This document shows, piece after piece, positions 18,229 to 25,881 of a stretch of 64,000 bases of DNA. Source of the stretch: JANQPC01 sp039208375 (GTDB lineage Bacteria; Pseudomonadota; Alphaproteobacteria; Rhodobacterales; Rhodobacteraceae). How positions within the stretch are numbered: position 1 is the stretch's first letter; the number at the start of each line of letters is the position of its first letter. The position numbers and the translations under genes are program-made. The stretch is taken from positions 1 to 64,000 of the forward strand of contig JBCCRC010000011.1 in the NCBI GenBank assembly GCA_039208375.1, given 5' to 3'. A model generated the notes under the pieces. That model made no database searches and was not told the DNA's origin. It saw only the letters and a program-made list of their open reading frames with translations.

Positions 18229-18281
18229 GTTGCCAGGCCGGGCCACACTTCACCCTCGCTCCGTTAACCCGGCCTGGCAAC
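18229..18281. repeat. Perfect 14-bp inverted repeat between uvrB and the NDUFS4 gene
   Basis: Arms GTTGCCAGGCCGGG (18229-18242) and CCCGGCCTGGCAAC (18268-18281) enclose 25 bases. It lies in the 327-bp non-coding gap 18049-18375, which otherwise contains a T-rich tract near 18175-18186 and no ORF. It is too far from any stop codon, and lacks a trailing T-run, to be an ordinary terminator. It could be a leader hairpin or a regulator site for the downstream gene. Confidence 0.6.
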
Positions 18282-18375
18282 TATCCGTTACGTTGCGGAC
18301 GGGGCAAGTTGACCCCTTGATCGCAGCCAATCTTCGCTGAATTATCGCGCAGCTACTCGCACGAAAGAGGAAGCC

Positions 18376-18687
18376 ATGCGCGCCCGGATCTTTCAACCTG
18401 CTCGAACGGCCATGTCGTCCGGCACGGCCCGTACCCGACATTGGGTTCTCGAATACGCGCCCGCCAGCGCGCGTGAGGTTGACCCGTTGATGGGTTGGAC
18501 AAGTTCATCCGATACCCAAAGCCAGGTGAGGCTGCGCTTTGATAGTAAAGAGGCCGCGCTCGACTACGCGAAAGACCATGGGATCGATGCGGTGGTGCAG
18601 GAACCAAAGAAGCGCAAGCCCAACATCCGTCCCCGCGGCTACGGTGAAAACTTCGCAACGGATCGGCGCGGGGCCTGGACGCATTGA
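18376..18687 (+). CDS. NDUFS4-like NADH dehydrogenase (complex I) accessory subunit
   Basis: A 103-residue protein of the ETC complex I subunit family (homologue of mitochondrial NDUFS4/AQDQ). Diagnostic segments are ARIFQPARTAMSSGTA at the N-terminus, HWVLEY, MGWTSSSDTQSQVRLRF, and the C-terminal KKRKPNIRPRGYGENF. In Paracoccus the homologue is a supernumerary subunit on the peripheral arm of complex I. No nuo genes are nearby, so it is encoded away from the core operon. An AGAGGAAG ribosome site precedes the ATG. It overlaps the next gene by 4 bp. Confidence 0.93.
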   Translation: MRARIFQPARTAMSSGTARTRHWVLEYAPASAREVDPLMGWTSSSDTQSQVRLRFDSKEAALDYAKDHGIDAVVQEPKKRKPNIRPRGYGENFATDRRGAWTH

Positions 18688-19145
18688 CAGACGTTGTCGA
18701 GGTTGCGCCGAGCGATGCGCGCCTCGCGCCGCTGATTTCGGCTCATCTTACCTTTGCCCATGCCACCAGCCCCGCCTGCAGCGTACACTCGCTCGATGCC
18801 GCGGGGCTCAGCTCGGCAGAGGCTCAGCTCTTTGCGATCTTTTCCGAAGATGGCGCGCCCTTGGCTATGGGCGCCCTGGCGCGGCTCGACCGGGATCATG
18901 GGGAGGTCAAATCCATGCATGTGGCGGAGGCCGCGCGCGGCAAAGGCCTGGCCCGGGCGATCCTGGAACGGCTTTTGGCGGAAGCCCGCGTCTCTGGGCT
19001 TACCCGCGTGAGCCTTGAAACCGGAACACAAGAGCCGTTTGCGCCCGCGCGCGCGCTTTATGCCAAGACAGGCTTCACCCCCTGCGCGCCCTTCGCCCAG
19101 TACACAAATGATCCGATGAGCGCCTACTACACGAGAACGCTGTAG
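18684..19145 (+). CDS. GNAT family N-acetyltransferase
   Basis: A 153-residue single GNAT domain. The acetyl-CoA pyrophosphate-binding loop is visible in VAEAARGKGLARAILERLL, preceded by the beta4 strand GEVKSMHV and followed by VSLETGTQEPFAPARALYAKTGF. The start is a TTG overlapping the upstream stop (TTGA), so translation is coupled to the NDUFS4-like gene. The substrate is unknown. The C-terminus (NDPMSAYYTRTL) resembles YhhY/ElaA-type GNATs with FG-Y-P pockets. It ends 61 bp before the tRNA gene. Confidence 0.88.
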   Translation: MTDVVEVAPSDARLAPLISAHLTFAHATSPACSVHSLDAAGLSSAEAQLFAIFSEDGAPLAMGALARLDRDHGEVKSMHVAEAARGKGLARAILERLLAEARVSGLTRVSLETGTQEPFAPARALYAKTGFTPCAPFAQYTNDPMSAYYTRTL

Positions 19146-19206
19146 ACTTGCGCCCAATCGACCTCTCTTGATCCCCCTCGCGCGTTGGAGCAAAACCACA
19201 CGCAGC

Positions 19207-19283
19207 GGTCCCTTAGCTCAACTGGATAGAGCAGCTGACTTCTAATCAGCAGGTTCGGGGTTCGAGTCCTCGAGGGATCGCCA
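19207..19283 (+). tRNA. tRNA-Arg (anticodon TCT)
   Basis: A 77-base cloverleaf with acceptor GGTCCCT/AGGGATC, D stem GCTC/GAGC, anticodon stem GCTGA/TCAGC with loop CTTCTAA (anticodon TCT at 19241-19243), a five-base variable loop, T stem CGGGG/CCTCG (one mismatch) with TTCGAGT, discriminator G, and an encoded CCA. It reads AGA codons, which are rare in this genome. Such tRNA genes are frequent island integration sites, and a glycan gene block starts right after it. Confidence 0.97.
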
Positions 19284-19332
19284 AGGCGCGAGGCCGTTTG
19301 TGACGCGCCTATCGTGCGGTCGGGCAGGAGAC

Positions 19333-20253
19333 ATGCGGGTAGAATTCGGATCGAAGGGAAGCGGCCCCGTCAACTGGCCAAGGATCAGCATTGTCACCCC
19401 CGCCTACCGGGCCGCACGAACGCTGGAGGCCACGCTGCGTTCGGTGTTCGATCAGGGCTACCCCGAGCTTGAGTTCATCCTGATGGACGGCGGGTGCGAT
19501 GACGAAACCGCCGAAATAGCGCACCAGTACGGTGAGCATATCACGGAGTGGGTGCGGGGGCCGGATGACGGCCAGTACCACGCAATTGCCGACGGTTTTG
19601 GCCGCGCGAAGGGGGACGTGTTCTTCTGGCTCAACGCCGATGATGTGCTTCTTCCCGGTGCGCTGTGGGCCGTTGGCGAGATATTCGCCACTTTCACAAA
19701 GGTAGCTTGGCTCACAACGCTTAGGCCTGCGCAAATCAACGCGCGTGGCGGCCTGATGGATGTGGGCCATGCGAAGGGCTTTGCGAAAGCCGCGTTTCTC
19801 GACGGGTTTTACCTCGGCGGCTCAAGCCCGGCGGCACGGTGGATACAACAGGAATCAACCTTCTTTCGCGCCAGTCTCTGGGCGGCAGCGGGTCCTGCGC
19901 TTACCAGATATGCGTTGGCAGGTGACTTTGCGCTTTGGTGCGAGATGTACCGTCACGCCGAACTCCACGGATGTACACATCCCTTGGGGGCCTTCCGCGT
20001 GCTTTCAGGCCAACGTAGCGAGGCCATCGACATTTACACAAGCGAGGCGCACCAGGCGTTGACAGACCTTCGAACGGATCTGGGCTGGCGGCCAAACGTG
20101 CTGCGCCTTGCAGGGCAAGCGGCCTCAAGATCAGGCGCTCTTCCCTTCCGCTCTACACGAGCCTTCGGATACGAAGGCTCAAGGCTTACGGATGGGGATC
20201 CAAAATCAGCCAACGGAGTGTGGCGGTGCGAACGGTACCGTTTCATTCCGTAA
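19333..20253 (+). CDS. Family 2 glycosyltransferase
   Basis: A 306-residue GT-A fold enzyme. ISIVTPAYRAARTLEATLRSV is the nucleotide-sugar binding N-terminus, EFILMDGGCDDETAEI follows, and the metal-binding region is FFWLNADDVLLPGAL. An acidic catalytic-base region may be LAGDFALWCEMYRH. The ATG at 19333 has GGAG upstream and is preferred over a GTG 33 bases earlier. No membrane anchor or signal peptide is evident. It begins 50 bp after tRNA-Arg and opens a block of surface-polysaccharide genes. Donor and acceptor sugars cannot be read from sequence. Confidence 0.9.
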   Translation: MRVEFGSKGSGPVNWPRISIVTPAYRAARTLEATLRSVFDQGYPELEFILMDGGCDDETAEIAHQYGEHITEWVRGPDDGQYHAIADGFGRAKGDVFFWLNADDVLLPGALWAVGEIFATFTKVAWLTTLRPAQINARGGLMDVGHAKGFAKAAFLDGFYLGGSSPAARWIQQESTFFRASLWAAAGPALTRYALAGDFALWCEMYRHAELHGCTHPLGAFRVLSGQRSEAIDIYTSEAHQALTDLRTDLGWRPNVLRLAGQAASRSGALPFRSTRAFGYEGSRLTDGDPKSANGVWRCERYRFIP

Positions 20254-20407
20254 TGGGTGGTTTTGCGGCCAACGTCGCGAGAAAACGGTTGGTAAGCTCA
20301 TTGCTGGCACGGACGTCCGACCAAGGCTCACCTATCGCACAAGCGCTGCGGCATTGTGCCAACCACCCGAGACCGGTAGGGTCGCGATAAGAAGCGGCCG
20401 GACCCTA
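20243..20407 (-). pseudogene. Possible decayed C-terminal coding remnant in the 20254-20635 gap
   Basis: On the minus strand an open frame without a start runs from after a stop at 20405-20407 to a stop at 20243-20245. It reads with protein-like composition, for example DPTGLGWLAQC, then GEPWSDVRASNELTNRFLA. It overlaps the end of the upstream glycosyltransferase by 11 bp. The remaining part of the gap (to 20635) is stop-rich in all frames I tried and has no recognisable domain. I read this as a remnant of a lost gene, but chance cannot be excluded. Confidence 0.3.
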
Positions 20408-20635
20408 GGTCACGGTGGCCGAGTTGGGGCTTTTGGAGAGCAGATCGTGCTGGGCCGGACCGCCAAACCTATCGCAAGATCGGCCGGGCGAACGCGTCTA
20501 GGCAGTACAAATGCCATGACCATAATTGTAGCTCTCCCCGCAGACCCTACCGGAGCCCGCGGGTCCCACTTCCGCTTGAAGGGCCCGCGCACCTTAGGCG
20601 CACCCAGCCCGCATTGCGCGAGGGGCTAAAGCCAA

Positions 20636-21547
20636 ATGCCCGCGCCCATTGCCTTATTTGTATTCGCACGGCCGGATCACACACGCAGAACACTTGCAGC
20701 GCTCGCCGCGTGCGCTGAAGCCGGAGAGACGGACCTGATCGTGTTCTGCGATGGTCCACGAACGGCGGACGAACGGCCCAAGGTGGAAGAGACGCGCGAG
20801 ATTGCCCGCGGCGCGAAGGGGTTTCGGCGCGTTATACTACACGAGCGGAAAGAAAATGTTGGCCTCGCACGGAACATCATCGAAGGGGTCTCCGCGGTGG
20901 TTGCCGAATATGGCAGGATCATCGTTGTGGAAGATGATATCCGTGTCAGCGCAGGATTTCTGACATTCATGAATCGCGCTCTAAATCACTATGAGCTAGA
21001 GCCCCGAGTATGGCACATCGCCGGCTGGACTTACCCTATCTCTGGGCTTGGAGAGCAAGAGTCCTTTCTATGGCGAGCGATGAACTGTTGGGGATGGGGG
21101 ACATGGGCGGATCGCTGGATTGCCTTTAATAAGGATCCCCATCGGTTGATCCGGTCGTGGACGCGCAAGGACATCCATCGCTTCAATATCGATGGGGCTG
21201 AGCCCGGTTTCTGGCAACAGGTTGAGATGAACGCGCGCGGCGAAATCAATACCTGGGCGATCTTCTGGTATGCCACGATTTTTGAACGCGGCGGGCTTTG
21301 CCTCAACCCCACGGTTACGCTGGTTGAGAACATCGGGCTCGATGGAACAGGCGTGCATTCCCCGGATCTGGGCGAAATGCCGGAAATTCTCTTAAATCCT
21401 AAGGGCCGGCTCACGTTTCCGAGCGAGATTTCTGAGCATGCCGAAACGGTAAAGCTGATCGGCACCCATCTGCGTCGCCCACCCCAGAAACTGCGGCGCA
21501 GGATCAAGCAACGGTTGAAACGGCTTATTCGAGCGCGTGTGCGATGA
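20636..21547 (+). CDS. Glycosyltransferase (GT-A fold, family 2-like)
   Basis: A 303-residue enzyme. The N-terminus IALFVFARPDHTRRTLAALA resembles nucleotide-sugar binding in GT2-like proteins. ENVGLARNIIEGV and IIVVEDDIRVSAGFL contain the DxD-like acidic metal site (EDD). The aromatic MNCWGWGTWADRW motif is typical of a family found in O-antigen and capsule clusters. The C-terminus is very basic (RRRIKQRLKRLIRARVR), suggesting contact with the inner membrane. It overlaps the next gene by 4 bp (ATGA), so the two are coupled. Confidence 0.88.
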   Translation: MPAPIALFVFARPDHTRRTLAALAACAEAGETDLIVFCDGPRTADERPKVEETREIARGAKGFRRVILHERKENVGLARNIIEGVSAVVAEYGRIIVVEDDIRVSAGFLTFMNRALNHYELEPRVWHIAGWTYPISGLGEQESFLWRAMNCWGWGTWADRWIAFNKDPHRLIRSWTRKDIHRFNIDGAEPGFWQQVEMNARGEINTWAIFWYATIFERGGLCLNPTVTLVENIGLDGTGVHSPDLGEMPEILLNPKGRLTFPSEISEHAETVKLIGTHLRRPPQKLRRRIKQRLKRLIRARVR

Positions 21548-22782
21548 TCGAGGTCACGCATCTAAGTACCGGGCACGCCATCTGGGGCGCTTACCGCGCA
21601 GCAAACCGGATCCACACCGCCGTGGCCGAGGATGCGAGAGTTGAAAGCCAAATGTGGGTTCTGGACAAGCAGGTGCAGGATACCCGAATTACCCAGCCCA
21701 TACCGCGCCGCTATCTCAAGCGCCGCATCCAGTTGGCGCAGGTGATCGGGCGCGTGGCGAACGCTCTGCGGCGCGATGAGGCCGTACTGCATTCACCTGC
21801 AATGCTACCTTCCAACTGGTCCGGCAGGCTAACGCAAAGCACCACCGATATCGTCCATATCCATTGGATCTGCTTCGAAATGGCAAGCATTGAGGATATT
21901 GGGCGGATCACTACACCCATTGTGTGGACCTTGCACGATATGTGGGCTTTTAGCGGTGCAGCCCATACCAGCGAAGGAGAGGGCTGGCGCACCGGCTATC
22001 GCGGGGAAGGCTATCGGTTGTTCGATCTCAATCGCTTTGTGTGGAACCGCAAGCGCCGCAACTGGCGCCGCCCAATGCACATCGTTTGCCCTAGCACCTG
22101 GATGGCGGGTTGCGCCCGGGAAAGCCCGCTGATGCGCGACTGGCCGGTGACGGTGATCGCGAACCCGATTGACACGAGTATCTGGGCCCCTCGCGAGGCA
22201 CGCGAGGAGCGCGTTGGCTTGGGCCTAGACCCCGACGGCGCCTACCTCCTTTATGGTGCACTCTCAAGCACCAGCGATCCGCGCAAAGGCTACGCTCTCT
22301 TGCAAGAGGCCCTTGCGCAAGCCACCTTCAAGGGGATTAGACCGCAAATTTTAGTCTTCGGAAACGCGCCGGATGAGACTCCGCCTGTTCCCGGCTATGA
22401 GGTCACGTATTTCGGGCACATCAAGGATGATGACCGGCTGTCACGACTATATGCTGCGGCCGACGTAATGATCGTGCCGTCCCGGCTTGAACCGTTTGGG
22501 CAGACGGCATCTGAAGCCATGTCATGCGGAACACCGGTTGTTGCGTTTGGCAATACCGGGCTCGCCGATATCGTCAGGCATGGCGAAACGGGGTATCTCG
22601 CAACCGCCTTCGATACACGTGATCTGGCCAAAGGCATCTCGACGCTGCTGGCCGAAATGGGCGGCCCGAGGGCATCTGAAATCCGCGCAAGGGCGCGCGC
22701 CAGAGTTGTGGAGACCTTCGCGAGTGATGTGGTAGGCCGCCAATACGCTGATCTTTATGCCAGTATCCTGTCTGGCCACTAG
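21544..22782 (+). CDS. Family 4 glycosyltransferase
   Basis: A 412-residue GT-B enzyme. The C-terminal Rossmann half carries the GT4 signature: YLLYGALSSTSDPRKGY, FGHIKDDDRLSRLYAAADVMIVPSRLEPFGQTASEAMSCG (E-x7-E catalytic and nucleotide-sugar region), then VVAFGNTGLADIV. The N-terminal half has HIHWICFEMASIEDI and WTLHDMWAFSGAAH, often seen in capsule and colanic-acid type enzymes (WcaC-like). It is translationally coupled to the upstream glycosyltransferase and converges, with 4 bp overlap, on the fusion methyltransferase gene. Confidence 0.9.
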   Translation: MIEVTHLSTGHAIWGAYRAANRIHTAVAEDARVESQMWVLDKQVQDTRITQPIPRRYLKRRIQLAQVIGRVANALRRDEAVLHSPAMLPSNWSGRLTQSTTDIVHIHWICFEMASIEDIGRITTPIVWTLHDMWAFSGAAHTSEGEGWRTGYRGEGYRLFDLNRFVWNRKRRNWRRPMHIVCPSTWMAGCARESPLMRDWPVTVIANPIDTSIWAPREAREERVGLGLDPDGAYLLYGALSSTSDPRKGYALLQEALAQATFKGIRPQILVFGNAPDETPPVPGYEVTYFGHIKDDDRLSRLYAAADVMIVPSRLEPFGQTASEAMSCGTPVVAFGNTGLADIVRHGETGYLATAFDTRDLAKGISTLLAEMGGPRASEIRARARARVVETFASDVVGRQYADLYASILSGH

Positions 22783-25046
22783 CGTTTTGACAGCGAATGC
22801 CGGATACGCTTGAGCAGGTACCGAGGGCGTTTGCGCTCCGCCGCATTCATGAACTCGAGACCCGCATCCTCAACCCGAATATCCTTCAAAAGTACCTCGG
22901 CGGCCCAAGGATCATAGGGGATCAGCCGGCGTTTGTTCAGCGAGGGCCGCATAAACTCATCGCCGTTCCCGTTCAGCATCGTGGCAGCGAAGGAAAACGA
23001 GCTGTTGGAAATGGCAACCTTTGAAGCAACCGTCAGCGCGGCAAAATCTAGAAAATACCCTGGCTCCATTGGCGCGATGCCGCTATCGGCCGCGGTAACC
23101 ACGCGGTAGTCGGAGAACGCAGTAACCGCCTCCTTCGGCTGATCTGAGGCGATGTACACGGTCACATCGCCATGGACGTTCGCAAGCCCTTCCAGCCAAT
23201 CGAGATACCATTGATCCGGCGCAAGGAAGAAATAACCATATCCGTAATCCCCACGCCGCAAATGCAGCGCTACGGTCAAGCCTGGAAGCTCCGCAAACCA
23301 TTCCGACAACTGGTTTGCCGCATTAGCGTAAGCATCCTTGAATGCAAATTCGCGCAGAAAGCGATCACGGTGGCCAAGGTAATAGGCGGTGTGAAATTGG
23401 AAGAAGCCTTCGAAAGCGGTGTTCACGAAGGGCCCGACATTGTTGCGAATGGCGCACGCAGCAGGTTCGCTAGGGATCTCCAAAGCGGCGTTCGGCATTT
23501 CGGGAATACTCGGTAATCCTGGGGTGACCGCGAACATATCGTCCCCGATCCACTTGTTCGTTACCCCCTGAAACCCATGGTCATCGGCGTAGCAATGCAC
23601 GAAGGCGTGCTGAAAGATCTGGTTCCCAAACCGCCCGAGAGCGCCGATCCCCGGATTGGCCACGCGTGGGGATCGCACATATAGGGCATCGCCCCACTCA
23701 GGGTGATACGGCGTTTGGGTTTTCACGCGCAAAAACCCCAGCGGCTCCAAAAACGCATCAATTTCCCAGATTTTGGCGCACCCTTTGAAGCGCTCGGTAT
23801 AGTTTATCTCAAGCTGTATGGCCTCGATTGATTTCAGCGCTTTTGGCGCGCCGCGCAGCGCCATCAACTCGGCGCCTTCAACGTCAATTGCGAGCACGTT
23901 ATACTTTAACGGATGAAGGCCGGCCTCAGCCATACAATCGTCCAACCGGCTCGTGCGCACCTCGATCTGATCGGTTGCAGTAATCGTTGGATACATCTCC
24001 AGATGCTTTTCGAATTGGAGAAGCGAGCTGCTTTGATCGGATGACGCAACATTGAAGGTTGCGCGGCCTTCAGACTCGGAAATCGCGCGCTCCACGACGT
24101 CTACAGTTGGGTTCGAGGCGAAGCGATCACGAAGCTGAGCAGCCAGATCCGGATTTGCTTCGAAAAACGCAACGCGCTCGGCTCCGATCCGGTCATACAA
24201 TTCAATCTCTTTCCCCTGATGCGCACCGATATGCAGGACTCCCCGAGGCTCAATCCCGTATTCAGTAAGATCCTCGAAATACGGGATCATGACGGGATCC
24301 TGCTTCAAAAATAGGCTGCACAGCCGTTCATTGACCGCAAGAAAAACTCGAAATTCATAAGTCTCCAATGCTCGATTAAACTGTGCGATTTCATTGAATT
24401 CGTCTTCCGACAGCTCAAAGATCCGGTATCCAAATTGGTGCAGCACAAAAAACACTTCTTCGAGCCGCCGGTTGGCATCCAGATAAGTGCCGCCGTACTC
24501 GAATTGAACGTAGTCTATCGTACCACGCCGTAAAAGCGCCCTCGCGCCCATCAAAACATCTAGTTCGGCGCCTTCAACATCAATCCTCAGAAAGTCGATC
24601 TGCCCACGTTCGGGCGCCCAATAAGCATCTAGACTAGTGGCAGCGACTTTTTCTTCGACAACCCTTACGTTACCAGAGCTTTCAGTAAAGACCGCCCGGT
24701 GAAAGATCGAGGACCAGCTTTCGCGCCCGTCCAGCCGATTGAACGAAACTTCACCCGGCGCGCGCCACGCGGCGGCAGTGGTCACCACCGCGTTTTCGGG
24801 GAATTCATCGGCCAGCGCCTGAGCTAGATCCGGCAACGGTTCGAAAAGATGGAGCTCGGCCTCAGGCCGCAGGCTTCGCACCATGCGCGACCACGCGCCC
24901 CTATTCGCGCCAACATCGAACACCACGGGTGTTTCCCGCAACGTGCGATCGGCGATTTCATGCTCTGCGTGCCCGACAGATCCAAGCTGCTCAGGAAAAC
25001 GCCGAAGGCGCCCCTTTATCCTGCGCAGCGTTCCTTTGATGCCCAT
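22779..25046 (-). CDS. Tri-domain protein: two FkbM methyltransferases plus fucosyltransferase-like domain
   Basis: A 755-residue protein (ATG at 25046; the frame extends 25 codons further up). Domain 1 (about 30-240) is an FkbM methyltransferase with SAM loop VVFDVGANRG (41-50) and RIDVEGAE (154-161). Domain 2 (about 260-460) repeats the fold with LHIGAHQGKE (271-280) and IDVEGAE (387-393). Domain 3 (about 465-720) resembles GT11 alpha-1,2-fucosyltransferases: GRFGNQIFQHAF (471-482), ALHLRRGDYG (593-602) and ISNSSFSFAATM (679-690). It therefore probably both fucosylates and O-methylates a glycan. The tail is basic (KRPRYLLKRIRHSLSKR). Acceptor and order of action are unknown. Confidence 0.88.
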   Translation of the reverse strand: MGIKGTLRRIKGRLRRFPEQLGSVGHAEHEIADRTLRETPVVFDVGANRGAWSRMVRSLRPEAELHLFEPLPDLAQALADEFPENAVVTTAAAWRAPGEVSFNRLDGRESWSSIFHRAVFTESSGNVRVVEEKVAATSLDAYWAPERGQIDFLRIDVEGAELDVLMGARALLRRGTIDYVQFEYGGTYLDANRRLEEVFFVLHQFGYRIFELSEDEFNEIAQFNRALETYEFRVFLAVNERLCSLFLKQDPVMIPYFEDLTEYGIEPRGVLHIGAHQGKEIELYDRIGAERVAFFEANPDLAAQLRDRFASNPTVDVVERAISESEGRATFNVASSDQSSSLLQFEKHLEMYPTITATDQIEVRTSRLDDCMAEAGLHPLKYNVLAIDVEGAELMALRGAPKALKSIEAIQLEINYTERFKGCAKIWEIDAFLEPLGFLRVKTQTPYHPEWGDALYVRSPRVANPGIGALGRFGNQIFQHAFVHCYADDHGFQGVTNKWIGDDMFAVTPGLPSIPEMPNAALEIPSEPAACAIRNNVGPFVNTAFEGFFQFHTAYYLGHRDRFLREFAFKDAYANAANQLSEWFAELPGLTVALHLRRGDYGYGYFFLAPDQWYLDWLEGLANVHGDVTVYIASDQPKEAVTAFSDYRVVTAADSGIAPMEPGYFLDFAALTVASKVAISNSSFSFAATMLNGNGDEFMRPSLNKRRLIPYDPWAAEVLLKDIRVEDAGLEFMNAAERKRPRYLLKRIRHSLSKR

Positions 25047-25245
25047 CTCGCCCCCGTCTCCACAGCACAGTAATCGCAGCGCCTTTCGGTCATGTGATAC
25101 CGAGATATTGCAGCCAAGCAACCTCGCCCTGACAATAAGGGCTACGTGACGCGCGCGATGCGTTGATTTGCCGGGTGGGGGGCACTAGCGTGTGGTAGAA
25201 CGGGCGGGCAAACCGCCGACACTCGATTAATCGGGCAGGTGACTT

Positions 25246-25881
25246 ATGAGACGCAAATTGTTACACCGCTCGCGATTTGGGCGCGAGTTCCTCACCCCCC
25301 TGCGGGTTTTTCGTGAATGGCGCACGCGCGAATTCATGGATCACGCGCCACAATTCATCAAACAGATCGTGTTCAAGCGGTACGGAGTACCGCAAGGAAC
25401 ATGGGTTGAAACAGGCACGTATCTGGGCTCCACAACCCGATACTTGCACAGCCTCGGAGGCAAGGTCATCACGATCGAGCCAGAACCCACGCTTTACGCC
25501 AATGCGCGCGAAGCGTTAGAGCCGATCGGCGTCACGGTCGTTAACGGCACCAGTGAAGAAGTACTTGAAGAGATTGTGGAGGGGCTTACTGGCGATGTGA
25601 ACTTCTGGCTTGATGGCCATTACTCCGCCGGGCCAACATTCAAAGGAAACACGGATTGCCCAATCGAGGTGGAACTTGCAACGATCGAAAAATGCCTTGG
25701 GCAGATGGGGCGGGTGACGATCCTAATTGACGACGTGCGCCTCTTCGTAAGCGATGCGCCGGAGAACGCCGATTACCCGCCGCTGGACACACTTGTGGCT
25801 TGGGCTTCGGCAAATGGGTTTCGTTGGCAGATCGTGCATGACATTTTCATCATGCAGAATTGGTCTCCAAAGCAGGCTTGA
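25246..25881 (+). CDS. Class I SAM-dependent methyltransferase-like protein
   Basis: A 211-residue protein with a Rossmann-type SAM site: TWVETGTYLGSTTRYLHSLG (glycine loop), VITIEPEPTLYANA (acidic strand-2 end), NFWLDGHYSAGPTF and TILIDDVRLF. It resembles small methyltransferases in glycan clusters. It faces away from the fusion gene with a 199-bp divergent promoter region. Its 3' end overlaps convergent glpD by 32 bp, an unusually long overlap, which means its last ten codons are also glpD coding sequence. Substrate unknown. Confidence 0.82.
   Translation: MRRKLLHRSRFGREFLTPLRVFREWRTREFMDHAPQFIKQIVFKRYGVPQGTWVETGTYLGSTTRYLHSLGGKVITIEPEPTLYANAREALEPIGVTVVNGTSEEVLEEIVEGLTGDVNFWLDGHYSAGPTFKGNTDCPIEVELATIEKCLGQMGRVTILIDDVRLFVSDAPENADYPPLDTLVAWASANGFRWQIVHDIFIMQNWSPKQA

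Noticed and set aside
20108..20629. 173-codon plus-strand open frame in the glycan block
   Set aside because: Overlaps the end of a glycosyltransferase and has low-complexity, non-protein-like composition.
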